The translations under genes and the position numbers were made by a program. A stretch of 64,000 nt of DNA from Thioalkalivibrio sp. ALJ21 (GTDB taxonomy: Bacteria > Pseudomonadota > Gammaproteobacteria > Ectothiorhodospirales > Ectothiorhodospiraceae): the NCBI RefSeq assembly GCF_000378605.1, contig NZ_KB905158.1, positions 62,001 to 126,000 of the forward strand, written 5' to 3'. Numbering within the stretch: the first letter of the stretch is position 1; the number at the start of each line of letters is the position of its first letter. Below the pieces are notes generated by a model, which did no database searches, was not told the origin of the DNA, and was given only the letters and a program-made list of their open reading frames with translations. Positions 1 to 8,453 of the stretch are shown one piece after another.

Positions 1-767
1 CGTATCCGCCACCGCCCATCCCGGCTGCGAGTACAATCTCCCACCGCCATCAGTGCGGGCTCATGGATGCGGGCCGCGACATCAACCATTAGTAGAGTAA
101 TCAGATTCAGCCTTGCTCGGTCCTTCGCTTGCGCCACAGTCGAATGCGGCATCTCATCGATCGCCTCGAATATTGCCGACAACTGGATGTCATCGAAAAT
201 ACGTTCTTGCTTGCCATGGGCGGCTGCGCTCCCCTTATTGCCCCGCCGGCGGGCCGACCTGCGCACCGCAAATGGCGTGGCAGCAAGGTAGTTCGCGTCG
301 ACCAGGAAGGCATACATGGCCGCCACGACAACGAGCGCCGTCCTCCGACTGGATGGCGAAAGGCCGCCAATAAACGGCCGCCATTCTGGATTTCGACTCC
401 CATCAGCAAGGACTCGTGGCTTCTTTGGCCCGCACCACTTCGACCGCGGCTGGGGATCTTTTAGAAACTCTTCGTAACAACGGATATCTTCGGGAGTGAG
501 GTCGCTGATCGACTTTCCCCTCTCTTCCGCGGCCCACACCACCAGGCGCACACACTCTTTCTCATACGAGCGAAGGGTGCTCGGCGAATCTGTGTACTCT
601 GCGAGAAATTCCTGGATCGCTGCCAGGTCATCTTCGACATGGATGAGTACCGGCGCACCCACTTCCCCTTCTGCGCGTTTGAGATACCCACCGGCTCGAG
701 CCACATCCGCCAACGCCCCCGCCCGACCATGTGAAGTCGAAAGCCCCCGGCCCGCAACAGGGGCCAT
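1..767 (-). CDS. Tyrosine-type site-specific recombinase, C-terminus beyond the window
   Basis: Reading the minus strand from ATG at 767 gives an open frame of 255 codons with no stop before the window edge. Residues about 30-150 form a SAM-like core-binding domain: AAIQEFLAEY, TLRSYEKECVRLVVWA and ISDLTPEDI, followed by WRPFIGG, LSPSSRRTALVVV and YAFLVDANYLAATPF. This is the usual N-terminal half of plasmid and ICE integrases. The catalytic half starts at about residue 200, and the first catalytic arginine is probably in VDVAARIHE near residue 233. The remaining catalytic residues, including the nucleophilic tyrosine, lie outside the window. Its ATG overlaps the TGA of the upstream gene (TGATG), so it is probably translationally coupled as the last gene of the traX-trbA-SNF2 operon. 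It could integrate the element or resolve multimers; the sequence does not say which. Confidence 0.88.
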   Translation of the reverse strand, partial: MAPVAGRGLSTSHGRAGALADVARAGGYLKRAEGEVGAPVLIHVEDDLAAIQEFLAEYTDSPSTLRSYEKECVRLVVWAAEERGKSISDLTPEDIRCYEEFLKDPQPRSKWCGPKKPRVLADGSRNPEWRPFIGGLSPSSRRTALVVVAAMYAFLVDANYLAATPFAVRRSARRRGNKGSAAAHGKQERIFDDIQLSAIFEAIDEMPHSTVAQAKDRARLNLITLLMVDVAARIHEPALMAVGDCTRSRDGRWRI

Positions 768-1078
768 CACGCTCTTGCTCCACCCAGGTTGTCCCTGGAC
801 CTTTCGAGCTCCCGGAGCGCTCTCGGCTTTCGATGGTCCTTTGCGCGCTGAATCAGTGCCTCCAGATCATCCGCTAGCCACGACTCCACCTGACCAAGAG
901 CGGATGACAAGGCCTCGTCAGAGTCGAGGTCGATCATCTCGTGAATAAGAGCCATAAGCTCATCATCAGTCATGCTCAACCCCATCGGATGCGTCCTTAG
1001 CCGCGGATCGTCCGCGCCCCAGTACCAATGAAACTCGCTCTCACCACCGTCATCACGATCGTATTGCGTCTCGTCCAT
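767..1078 (-). CDS. Small acidic hypothetical protein
   Basis: The gene encodes 103 residues, strongly acidic at the N-terminus (MDETQYDRDDGGESEF) with a helical, Arg-rich C-terminal half. The chosen ATG lies one base after the TGA of the SNF2 helicase gene, and GGAG in the end of that gene serves as ribosome binding site. A TTG at 1093 would give a longer form but has no ribosome binding site. Its stop overlaps the start of the recombinase gene. I recognise no domain. Its place between a helicase and a recombinase suggests a DNA-transaction accessory role, but that is inference only. Confidence 0.7.
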   Translation of the reverse strand: MDETQYDRDDGGESEFHWYWGADDPRLRTHPMGLSMTDDELMALIHEMIDLDSDEALSSALGQVESWLADDLEALIQRAKDHRKPRALRELERSRDNLGGARA

Positions 1079-1079
1079 C

Positions 1080-3257
1080 TCACACTCCAGCAAGGCTCAC
1101 AGCAGGACGAGCGACCCGAGCCTTCCCGGCCGCGGCCACCTTCTCCAGTAGCTCCTGCTTCACCGAGGCCTCCGCCTCCTCCTCATCCACCCCGGCCTGA
1201 GCAGAGAGCATCTCTCGCACCCGCTGCGCAGACCCCATCACCTGGTCGCTAGTCCTGCGCTTGGACTCAACGCAACGGTGCAGGTCCTCCGCAATCGTGC
1301 CCTCAGCGATCGGAATCGTGACATTCACATCTCGCGTCTGACGCATCCTCCAGGCCCGGTCCTCAGCCTGGTCTACCATCCCCGGCGTCCAAGGGAAAAG
1401 GTTGAACGTGACGTTATTCCCCCTGACCAGGTTGAATCCCACCCCCCCGGCTGCAGTGGTTGCGGAAAAGACCCTGCAGCTCTCGTCTTCCTGGAATTGG
1501 TCCATTCGGCGGGTGCGCTCTTCCATCGATGAGTCCCCGGTAACCGTAACTCCCTCGATTCCTCTCGCCCCCAGGGCCTCACTGACCCAGTCCGCGGTCT
1601 CCCGGAACTCGGAGAACACAATGAACTTCTCATCAGGCCGGAGGGCTAGATCGCGGAGCGTGTTCTCGACGACCCATTTCGCGGTCTCGCGCTCAACCAG
1701 CCGGCGCAGCGCGTTGAGCTTCGGAAGCGGGTTCTCGAACGAATCATCATTGTACAGGCGGTCGTACAGCTCCTGGCTCTCTGGCCCCAGGCTAAATCTG
1801 TTGACATTCCGGTGTTTCGCAGGGAAATGCTTGAGGACGTCGGCTTTTATCCGGCGAATCATCCACTCCGCGAGCACCTCACCCAGCCGCTCCCGAAGGG
1901 GGGCTCCCCCTGCAAATTCCTGCTCAAACCGCTGCCGGTCAAGTGCACCCAGCGGATGCCCGCACACCTTCAGGAGCGCGTGAATCTCTCGTTCCCGGTT
2001 CAGGATTGGCGTGCCCGTCATCGCCAGAACATTGCCAATGATTGCGGACACTTCAGCCGTATGCTGATACCGCTGACTCTCTTCTTCTTTCAGGTAGTGA
2101 GACTCATCGAGAACAATCTTCCCAAATCGCCCTGGATTCTGGCGGACGTACTCCTTGATGAGATCCATCTGCTCGTAGTTCGCAATGACCCAGCGACTAT
2201 CTGTCAGTATGCCGTCGCGCTTGCGCTGGACCACCTCAACCCGGAACGCCTCATCTACATCAACGATCTCTCGCCGCCAGTTCTCTTTCAGGTTTGCCGG
2301 GCACACCACCAGGATATCTTTCGGCGTAGCTCCGGCAGCGACCACGGATTGGCGGGTCTTTCCGAGACCCATATCATCCGCGATCAGCGACGATGTGAAC
2401 TCTGCTCCATGCCGAGCCCCTTCAATCTGGAAGTCTTCTAGGGTTGCCTTTCGAGCAAGGCGATCGAACTCGGCCTGGTCATAGTGCGCCGGGCGACGGG
2501 GCGTGGAAACGATCTCGATTACTTTTCTTCGGCGATACTCGCTGACGATCTTCGGCGCTACAGGGAGTTCGTCATCCGCGCTACAGAGGGCTCCGACATC
2601 GATCCCCACGTACTCATCATCAATGAGCTCGGCCGCTTCCTGCAGCGAGAGGGCCCGAGGGTGGACATGCTGCAGCTCCCTACGGATGCCGGCCTGCTCA
2701 AGCTCCTGCGACACCGTGGCGAGATTGAGCCCCCACCTCAGCCAGCAACTACCTGCCTCGTCCCACTGCCACCCCATCCTTTTGAGGTCCGCATTCACCC
2801 AGCGGTCGGATTCCACGCTCACGGCATAAACGTCGCAGGCCAGGCTCTCATCGCGAACCACGAACACCCGCGTATTCAGGTATCTCACGATCGCTTCCGG
2901 CTTGGGCGACTGGACCGCCCTTTCGACCTTGGTCAGGGCAGCATTCTTCGAGAAGTAGAATGCCGACCTGGGAGGCATCATGGAGAATTCGTACTCGATC
3001 CTGTCGAGCAGGCCCACCACCTGGTTAGGCGGATAACACCACGCTCTTCTTGGCCCGAAGAACCCACCGCCAAACCTCGGATCCTTCAGTGCTGGCAGCA
3101 ATTGCTTCACATAATCAAAGTTCATGACCATGCGCCGACCATCCCACACGACGGCCTTCAAAAAGGGGCGCTGCCTCGTTTCTGGCTGATCGCCGGTCCT
3201 TAGGGGGGCGCTCGGGGGCGCAATCTCACCGATACCGAGCGATTCCGACGAGAACAT
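1080..3257 (-). CDS. SNF2-family DNA helicase/translocase
   Basis: The 725-residue protein has a two-lobe SF2 ATPase of the SNF2 type. Motif I is DDMGLGKTRQS near residue 291, motif Ia is VVCPANLKENW, the DEAH-type box is VLDESHYLK near 382, and motif III is MTGTPILN. The second lobe begins with KFIVFSEF near 540 and continues with TVTGDSSMEER, SATTAAGGVGFNL and DQAEDRAWRMRQ (motifs IV-VI). The N-terminal 270 residues are not catalytic and may bind DNA, as in SMARCAL1/HARP-like annealing helicases, though I cannot confirm homology. The ATG is two bases downstream of the trbA/dotM stop, so the two are co-transcribed. Such enzymes remodel forks or displace proteins; a role in plasmid transfer or replication restart is inferred from the operon. 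Confidence 0.93.
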   Translation of the reverse strand: MFSSESLGIGEIAPPSAPLRTGDQPETRQRPFLKAVVWDGRRMVMNFDYVKQLLPALKDPRFGGGFFGPRRAWCYPPNQVVGLLDRIEYEFSMMPPRSAFYFSKNAALTKVERAVQSPKPEAIVRYLNTRVFVVRDESLACDVYAVSVESDRWVNADLKRMGWQWDEAGSCWLRWGLNLATVSQELEQAGIRRELQHVHPRALSLQEAAELIDDEYVGIDVGALCSADDELPVAPKIVSEYRRRKVIEIVSTPRRPAHYDQAEFDRLARKATLEDFQIEGARHGAEFTSSLIADDMGLGKTRQSVVAAGATPKDILVVCPANLKENWRREIVDVDEAFRVEVVQRKRDGILTDSRWVIANYEQMDLIKEYVRQNPGRFGKIVLDESHYLKEEESQRYQHTAEVSAIIGNVLAMTGTPILNREREIHALLKVCGHPLGALDRQRFEQEFAGGAPLRERLGEVLAEWMIRRIKADVLKHFPAKHRNVNRFSLGPESQELYDRLYNDDSFENPLPKLNALRRLVERETAKWVVENTLRDLALRPDEKFIVFSEFRETADWVSEALGARGIEGVTVTGDSSMEERTRRMDQFQEDESCRVFSATTAAGGVGFNLVRGNNVTFNLFPWTPGMVDQAEDRAWRMRQTRDVNVTIPIAEGTIAEDLHRCVESKRRTSDQVMGSAQRVREMLSAQAGVDEEEAEASVKQELLEKVAAAGKARVARPAVSLAGV

Positions 3258-3259
3258 CC

Positions 3260-4354
3260 CTAGCGGCCTTTGCTTCTCTTGTGTTTCAAGTAATCATCGA
3301 ATGCGGCCTTGAGCGAGTCCACAGCCTTCCTGATGCAGGGCTCATCAAGCCCCTTTCCTGCGGCCTTCTCAGCGAGCAAGTGCGCTCGGATAGCAGCCGC
3401 TTCAGCCGAGGCAGTCTGCCTTCCAACGTCATTGAGGACGTAATAAAGCCGCCGGCTCTCGAGCTTGACCCACGGTATAAAGCTCGTCGACATTTTCCCC
3501 CCGTAGTGGAGGCTCATCATATAAGCGAGCATGGTGAAGACGTACGCATGCCGCTTCTTGGCTTCTTGCGCGTACTTGGAGTCGCCATACTCCTTCAGAA
3601 CTTTCGCAACCTCTGAGTTAACGTCTTTCTTGGAGAATTCGCCGGCATAGCAAGCCCCCATGTCGCCCTTGAGCGTGTCCCAGCGGTCTTTCTGTTCGTT
3701 CACCTTCAGCAGAAGCACCGCCATGACCCAGCGCTCGGGGTCCGTCATGTCGTCGTACCCAGTGAAGCGCTTCCCGAGTTGTTTTTGCATGACCTTCTCT
3801 GCTGTCGGGTAGTCAAAGTATTCCCCAACAGCCGGGTCCTTCTTTGCCAGATGATATTTGGCAATAAACTGGATGGGCTTCAGCCTTACCGCCCAATCAC
3901 CTTTGGTCAGGTCGAGGTTTTTGGAAGGGTTGTGCTTCACGAACAGCCGAGAGAACCTCCACACCTCGGTTTCCTGCTTGAGCAGGCTCTCCATGGTGTG
4001 CGCCTTGTTGAATCGATTCTTCCGGTACATCATCAAGCCCATGAGCACCACGACCAGGCCGTACAGAACGGAAGGGAACGGGTACAGCATCTGCTCGACC
4101 CGCCAGAATGCCGCGTAATCGGCCGACCCAATTGGCGACGTCCTGAAGTTTTGATGTACCTCCTCCATGGTCGCGCCCACCGATTCCGGCAGCATGAACG
4201 CCAGTTTCGACCAAACCCAGGTATCCGCCATGCGGGTTATATGCCATGGGATTGTCACTAAGCGTGGCTCAAAGTACAGAAATATAAGAAGCCCAAGAGC
4301 CAGGAGGGTCCACATCCAAAACGTGTTCTCCTGAAGAGAGAGATCGCCCTTCAT
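3260..4354 (-). CDS. trbA: Type IVB conjugation coupling-complex protein TrbA/DotM (IcmP)
   Basis: The 364-residue protein has a hydrophobic segment at residues 11-30 (WTLLALGLLIFLYF) and another near 90-110 (VLYGLVVVLMGLMMY), followed by a soluble C-terminal domain. The stretch KRHAYVFTMLAYMM, then FIPWVKLESRRLYYVLNDVGRQ and EAAAIRAHLLAE, is the conserved core of the DotM/IcmP/TrbA family. In IncI plasmids and Legionella this inner-membrane protein works with TrbC/DotL, the coupling ATPase, to recruit substrates to the secretion channel. Here no TrbC is present next to it. It overlaps traX by four bases (ATGA) and is followed directly by a SNF2 helicase, an arrangement I do not know from IncI plasmids. 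Confidence 0.85.
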   Translation of the reverse strand: MKGDLSLQENTFWMWTLLALGLLIFLYFEPRLVTIPWHITRMADTWVWSKLAFMLPESVGATMEEVHQNFRTSPIGSADYAAFWRVEQMLYPFPSVLYGLVVVLMGLMMYRKNRFNKAHTMESLLKQETEVWRFSRLFVKHNPSKNLDLTKGDWAVRLKPIQFIAKYHLAKKDPAVGEYFDYPTAEKVMQKQLGKRFTGYDDMTDPERWVMAVLLLKVNEQKDRWDTLKGDMGACYAGEFSKKDVNSEVAKVLKEYGDSKYAQEAKKRHAYVFTMLAYMMSLHYGGKMSTSFIPWVKLESRRLYYVLNDVGRQTASAEAAAIRAHLLAEKAAGKGLDEPCIRKAVDSLKAAFDDYLKHKRSKGR

Positions 4355-4950
4355 TCGCCGCGCTCCATCGGGCGCTCTACGTTCCTTTCACTCTTGGCTT
4401 TCGCTCGAGCGAGGGTCAGACTTGGAATCCAATCTTTAGGATTTGTGTACCAGTCCAAGAACGGAACCAAGCTGCGCTCGCGAATCTGCAGGGCTTGCCA
4501 GCTATACCTGGAGGCCATCAAAGCGGTCGAGGTTAGAATTAATAGAAGACCAATGACCGTTACGATCTGAAGACCGCTCGCGATACTAAAAATCGGGTGA
4601 ATCACCGGGACACCGTTCTTTGCCACATACAACGTGAATGCCGCAATCAGGGCGGACCACACCACGTTCATCCAGAACCCGATAATGATTCTGCCGTACA
4701 TAGTCGCAAGGTCCTCATCCGTTAGACCCTCCTCCCGCACCCTCCACTCGAACCGCTCTCGGTCATTCTCGATCGCGAGCGCCCTGGAGTCGGCCTCAGC
4801 CGTCTTCCTGGCGAGGCTATCGACCGCTTCTTTGCTGGTCGAAAGAATCGATCCGGATCCCTCTGGAAGGACCCCTGATCCCAGCTTCCTGTGAAAATAA
4901 GGGGACGCCAGCCAGCCAAGGAATCCTCCACGTTTTTCTTCTGATGACAT
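4351..4950 (-). CDS. traX: TraX/IcmV-like type IVB secretion membrane protein
   Basis: The 199-residue protein has a soluble N-terminal half, two transmembrane helices at roughly 100-122 and 130-155 (IIIGFWMNVVWSALIAAFTL; GLQIVTVIGLLLILTSTALM), and a C-terminal tail WQALQIRERSLVPFLDW followed by NPKDWIP. The order 'GLTDEDL, two helices, aromatic-QIR-x-R, W-P' matches TraX of IncI plasmids and IcmV of Legionella, as far as I remember those families. I chose ATG 4950 because AAGGGG lies about 12 bases upstream and the in-frame ATG at 4971 would sit almost at the predicted transcription start. An alternative is an unrelated two-helix transfer protein. Confidence 0.6.
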   Translation of the reverse strand: MSSEEKRGGFLGWLASPYFHRKLGSGVLPEGSGSILSTSKEAVDSLARKTAEADSRALAIENDRERFEWRVREEGLTDEDLATMYGRIIIGFWMNVVWSALIAAFTLYVAKNGVPVIHPIFSIASGLQIVTVIGLLLILTSTALMASRYSWQALQIRERSLVPFLDWYTNPKDWIPSLTLARAKAKSERNVERPMERGE

Positions 4951-4984
4951 TGCGTAAGTGACCCCTTGCATAAAGTGAGTATGT

Positions 4985-5012
4985 CTTATAGGCTATCTTC
5001 TCACCATGCCAA
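4985..5012 (-). promoter_or_regulatory. Sigma-70-type promoter for the traX-trbA operon
   Basis: On the minus strand TTGGCA (5012-5007) and TATAAG (4990-4985) are separated by 16 bases, each one or two bases from consensus. The transcript would begin near 4978 and give a leader of roughly 28 bases to ATG 4950. The region between 4950 and 5045 must also carry the plus-strand promoter of the divergent gene at 5045; a weak TTGCAT (4966) with TATAGG (4988) is a candidate. Confidence 0.55.
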
Positions 5013-5044
5013 TTTTTCGTCAACGTGTTTAGGAGTTGTTGCTG

Positions 5045-5608
5045 ATGAGCGAAGTTCTCGCAAACGAAGCCCTCGAGTCGGGCGCGGAAGACGTTTCTTC
5101 TGGCGCCCTGGTGGAGCGCTACCGGGAGGGCTTGAGCTCGGAAGGCTCCTATCCCGCTGCACGCATGCTTTCGGTAACCATGCGCTCCGCGCTCGTTACA
5201 GGCCAGGATCGATCCCACGCGATGACGCGCGAGATGGTGGAGGAGATTCGCAATGCGGCGCTTCTCGCCGCCTCGGAGGCAGCCGACAAGTACGGCCTCT
5301 CCCTTGATGACGTGGACACCCAGTTCGGGGAGAGGGAGGCTGAGCTCTCCTTCAGGATCTCCGCGGTAGATCTCCTCGGCATGGATCGGTATGCCCGCAT
5401 GCTGCTTTCCGACTACGCGAATGCTGGGCTTGAGGCCAGCGACTTTGGCCGGGAATTCCACCACCAGGGGCATCGATTCGTCATCACGGGTCTGCGCGAT
5501 TCCTCCCGGCCTGGCCTCTTTGAGGTCCGCCTATTCGACCTCGAGAGTCAATCCATCTCGTTCGTGGCAAGCGCGGCGGTCGCCAAGGTTATCTACGGCA
5601 CCCAGTAG
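5045..5608 (+). CDS. Hypothetical protein
   Basis: A 187-residue soluble, acidic protein. ATG 5045 has AGGAG nine bases upstream; an in-frame TTG at 5036 lies too near that site. The C-terminal third (HHQGHRFVITGLRDSSRPGLFEV) looks like a small beta-rich domain. I have seen similar 'G-x-R-F/Y-x-I-T-G-L' patterns in phage and plasmid proteins of unknown role, but I assign no function. It is transcribed alone, divergently from traX, and is followed by a strong terminator. Confidence 0.75.
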   Translation: MSEVLANEALESGAEDVSSGALVERYREGLSSEGSYPAARMLSVTMRSALVTGQDRSHAMTREMVEEIRNAALLAASEAADKYGLSLDDVDTQFGEREAELSFRISAVDLLGMDRYARMLLSDYANAGLEASDFGREFHHQGHRFVITGLRDSSRPGLFEVRLFDLESQSISFVASAAVAKVIYGTQ

Positions 5609-5641
5609 TCGCTCCCTTCCCGAAAATTACGGGATCGCGAG

Positions 5642-5670
5642 AAGGCCGGGCAGGTACGCCCGGCCTTTTT
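5642..5670 (+). terminator. Rho-independent terminator after the gene at 5045
   Basis: A stem of AAGGCCGGGC (5642-5651) pairs with GCCCGGCCTT (5658-5667) around a six-base loop, followed by a T run to 5670. It lies 34 bases after the stop at 5608. It also separates this gene from the convergent minus-strand gene ending at 5701. Confidence 0.9.
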
Positions 5671-5700
5671 GTTTGCGCCTGCGACTCAGTCACAGCAATC

Positions 5701-6009
5701 TCATCGCCGCATGGCTGCCCGGGTTTTCGCCACCCCGGGGCCAACCGCCGACGGTGACCACTGCAGCGCTCCCCTTTCTGAGCGCAGCTGATCGGCGATT
5801 TGCTCCGGATCCGCATTCGGCCCAGCGGATCTCGCCACGGTTGCCGACCTGCTCATCCGCTCCCTGTAAGCGTCGGACAGCCCCTTTTCCCTTAGTGGGT
5901 GCCCTTCCGCCAGTCGAGGGGCCACCTCAGCCTCGAAAAATCCCGGATCAGCCCGGAAACCCTCGCCTGTCGAAACCACGGTTTCCCCGCCCTTGAGTCT
6001 CACCCCCAC
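5701..6009 (-). CDS. Small hypothetical protein
   Basis: The 102-residue protein is basic at its C-terminus. Start choice: AAAGGAGGT at 6024-6016 is a near-perfect ribosome binding site and points to GTG 6009 six bases further on, not to the upstream TTG at 6027. N-terminal residues GVRLKGGETVVSTGEGF suggest a short beta strand pair. No domain is recognised. It follows the gene at 6038-6526 on the same strand after 28 bases and may share its transcript. Confidence 0.6.
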   Translation of the reverse strand: MGVRLKGGETVVSTGEGFRADPGFFEAEVAPRLAEGHPLREKGLSDAYRERMSRSATVARSAGPNADPEQIADQLRSERGALQWSPSAVGPGVAKTRAAMRR

Positions 6010-6037
6010 AAAACCACCTCCTTTCAATTGCCAAACG

Positions 6038-6526
6038 TTAACGATGGCTCAGCGGCACATTCCGCCGCTCCTGCACAATCGCCTTTTCACGAGACATCAG
6101 ACAGAGATCAACCGATCGGGTGTTTGCGTCCCTTATAGCTCTCGTCACCGCCGGGGAGCAGCCAACCCTGATACCAAGCGTCCGAGGCTCATCGTCCATA
6201 TAGGTATCCGCCTGGAGGACCAGTGCGCGCGGCTCGATGGCCACCGACCGCCACTCCACATCCGCCAGAAACGGGGCCTCCTCTTCTGGCGCCACAATGA
6301 AGAGGCGCCCGCCCTCTCGAACCCCAACGCCAAAGACACTATTGGCTTCTCCGCGCAGACAGAAGACGCCCTTCCCGTCTGTTGTGGCGAACCCCGTCTC
6401 CACAAGGGCCGCGACGTACTCTTCGAGCAAGGTCTTGCCAATCGCAGCGCGCAGCGCCGCCTCGATCCCATCGTTCAGCGCCCCCGAGGGTCGGCGCGCG
6501 CCCTGCTCGGCTTTTAGATTCTCCAT
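6038..6526 (-). CDS. Hypothetical protein
   Basis: A 162-residue protein beginning MENLKAEQGARRPSG. I chose ATG 6526 because AGGGGCG lies just upstream; a longer frame to 6577 has no ribosome binding site. The sequence alternates predicted helices (IEAALRAAIGKTLLEEYVAALV) and beta-rich stretches (EGGRLFIVAPEEEAP). No signal peptide or membrane helix is present. Function unknown. It diverges from the operon that starts at 6649. Confidence 0.6.
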   Translation of the reverse strand: MENLKAEQGARRPSGALNDGIEAALRAAIGKTLLEEYVAALVETGFATTDGKGVFCLRGEANSVFGVGVREGGRLFIVAPEEEAPFLADVEWRSVAIEPRALVLQADTYMDDEPRTLGIRVGCSPAVTRAIRDANTRSVDLCLMSREKAIVQERRNVPLSHR

Positions 6527-6584
6527 TTCGCCCCTGTCCTCGGTTATGTGAGCACTCCGAGGTGTGCGCATTCTCACCTAAATC

Positions 6585-6612
6585 TTGCCTACCTCGAGAG
6601 GTCGTGTAGAAT
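6585..6612 (+). promoter_or_regulatory. Promoter of the 6649-13434 operon
   Basis: TTGCCT (6585-6590) and TAGAAT (6607-6612) are 16 bases apart, followed 36 bases later by ATG 6649 with AGGAG upstream. The -10 differs from consensus at one base. The overlapping stretch at about 6620-6633 contains CAAAGTGATCGTGT on the minus strand, which resembles the promoter motif discussed at 15980 and 58695. Confidence 0.5.
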
Positions 6613-6648
6613 ACAAGAACACGATCACTTTGGAAATTAGGAGCCATC

Positions 6649-7215
6649 ATGGCGTCCGTCAGCATTCCCTCTGAAGTTCGCCAAACTCACGCCCTCATCG
6701 CGCGCCTTATGGTCCCTGAGGGTGGCTCCCCGCGCATGATCGAGTCGACCCTCGATGAGCCGTCCTCCTCCGTAGAGCCGAGCGACAAGCTGATCCGGAT
6801 CGCCTCCTATATGACCAACGAATACAGCATCGCACTTTTTGGCGATGCCGCATATGACGTTGATTTTGTTTCCAATGGAACAGAGATCGAGACGCCAAAG
6901 TTCCTTCGCAACCGTGATTTCGCAGCCTTCGACTCGAGCATCGAAATCTCCCTTGGCTACGAAGCCTGGCGAACGATCCTTCCATACAGCCCTGAGCTTA
7001 ACGCTCTTGATGGGCGTCCCGCTGAGCAGTGGTGGGACGATCTGGCCATCGCGGCAGGGCCCGGCGCAAAGCTCGTCCAGGGCGAAGGTTTTGCGTCTAT
7101 GGTCGCTGGTCAAGCGAGTCTATTTACGCACATTGACGCGGAAACCCTTATGGCTTCGCTCGCGGATGACACCTTGCCCCATATCTTCCCTCGCGCGCCC
7201 TCAAGGGCCCTGTAG
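6649..7215 (+). CDS. Hypothetical protein, first gene of a six-gene operon
   Basis: The 188-residue soluble protein starts MASVSIPSEVRQTHALIARL, with AGGAG seven bases before ATG. It has a mixed helix/strand composition, with EAWRTILPYSPELNAL and EQWWDDLAIAAGPGAKL in the C-terminal half. No known motif is visible. It lies 17 bases upstream of the next gene and opens the operon that encodes the three related exported proteins, so it is likely made together with them. Function unknown. Confidence 0.75.
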   Translation: MASVSIPSEVRQTHALIARLMVPEGGSPRMIESTLDEPSSSVEPSDKLIRIASYMTNEYSIALFGDAAYDVDFVSNGTEIETPKFLRNRDFAAFDSSIEISLGYEAWRTILPYSPELNALDGRPAEQWWDDLAIAAGPGAKLVQGEGFASMVAGQASLFTHIDAETLMASLADDTLPHIFPRAPSRAL

Positions 7216-7232
7216 AAGACCAAGAGAGCACC

Positions 7233-8453
7233 ATGGACAGCGAACACAAGCAGTCGGCCGACCCCTTTACTCCGGCGCGAGAGTTTCAAGCGGAGCGGTT
7301 TGCCCGCAAGAACGATGGCGAGACCGAGAATGAGGCGCCGCGCACGAGACGACGCGCACGCAAGAAACAACGAGGGGACACCTCTGGCGGCACCGCGTCT
7401 TCGTCCTCTGTCTTTGAGCACATGAAGCGGCGCGCTGAAGAGAACCAGTCGGCTGACGAAATGGCCCCTCCCTCCCACGAATCAAGCGTGAGCCGGGAGG
7501 CAGATTACGCGAGCCGTGTCTGGCTTACGGCTCTCGGCACCCTTGAGCCCCTACTCCGGTCCACCATCGCCCGGCCTGGCTCAGGCGAGACCGTTGGGGA
7601 TCGAATCTCAAGTCTGAAGCCGCTCATCCGCGAGTCGGACTCGCTGGCTTACAACATTGCGCACAGCCTTCAAGAAAACGCGTTCGACCCTTGGGCCGAA
7701 AAGAACCGATGGTCGCTGAGGAAGATTCTCCGGATGGCGTCGGAATCAGTGGGCTTCAACTGGGAAAGGCATGAGACCGCCGACCATAGGCCCATTCTGG
7801 GTCAGTATCAGTTTGTCATCGAGGGCCTCAGCGAGAACCTGCCGGGTAAGGGGGAGCCGGAGCGCGCGCATGAGAGCACGGGCGACCTATTCGCCGGATT
7901 CATCAAGGAGGTTGCGAGCGAGTCTGGCAATGCGAACGAGCACTTCACTGCAGATGCGAAGGCACGCCTCCAGCTCAGCCTGCTCGAATCCATGCGCCCG
8001 GTCATCAACGAGATCAATCGTTTCGCGTTCTTTCAGGACCGGAAGCAGCTTTCTCACGATGCAGCGAATCGTGTGGCCGCTGGGGCGATCTGGCTTTTCA
8101 ACAAGCAGTCGTCTCCCGCAATGACTGCCGACGGTCGACTCACTCTCCTGCAGGGGTCGCTACGACACGCCGGCGACCTGTACTCAAAAGCTTGGGCGAC
8201 TTGCGCCACCCAGGCGCTCAACCGCATCCTCGCCGCCAATTCGGAAGAGGAGCGGGAGCAGGCGAAGAGCGCCATCATTGCAGAAGGCAACCCTCTGGAG
8301 CTTGTTCAGAAGCACTTCGACCGGTCAGCGGGCTATCTCGCCTCCGCGGCGGAAGCGGCATCTGACCACATCCAGCGGGCTCTCAATTCTCGCCTCGAGT
8401 TCAAATCCAGCTCGGCGCAGGTGGGATCCCCCCCGGGCGGGGAGCGCAAATGA
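7233..8453 (+). CDS. Hypothetical cytoplasmic protein of the exported-protein operon
   Basis: A 406-residue protein. The first 90 residues are charged and low-complexity (TRRRARKKQRGDTSGG), probably disordered. The rest is helical, e.g. RSTIARPGSGETVGDRI, YNIAHSLQENAFDPW and EINRFAFFQDRKQLSHDAA. There is no signal peptide or membrane segment, unlike the next three products. It overlaps the following gene by four bases (ATGA), which ties its translation to that of the exported protein at 8450. It might be a cytoplasmic partner or chaperone of those proteins; this is inference only. Confidence 0.75.
   Translation: MDSEHKQSADPFTPAREFQAERFARKNDGETENEAPRTRRRARKKQRGDTSGGTASSSSVFEHMKRRAEENQSADEMAPPSHESSVSREADYASRVWLTALGTLEPLLRSTIARPGSGETVGDRISSLKPLIRESDSLAYNIAHSLQENAFDPWAEKNRWSLRKILRMASESVGFNWERHETADHRPILGQYQFVIEGLSENLPGKGEPERAHESTGDLFAGFIKEVASESGNANEHFTADAKARLQLSLLESMRPVINEINRFAFFQDRKQLSHDAANRVAAGAIWLFNKQSSPAMTADGRLTLLQGSLRHAGDLYSKAWATCATQALNRILAANSEEEREQAKSAIIAEGNPLELVQKHFDRSAGYLASAAEAASDHIQRALNSRLEFKSSSAQVGSPPGGERK

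Noticed and set aside
461-948. Short frames on both strands at 60-950
   Set aside because: They are shadows of the recombinase gene, which reads through the minus strand to the window edge.
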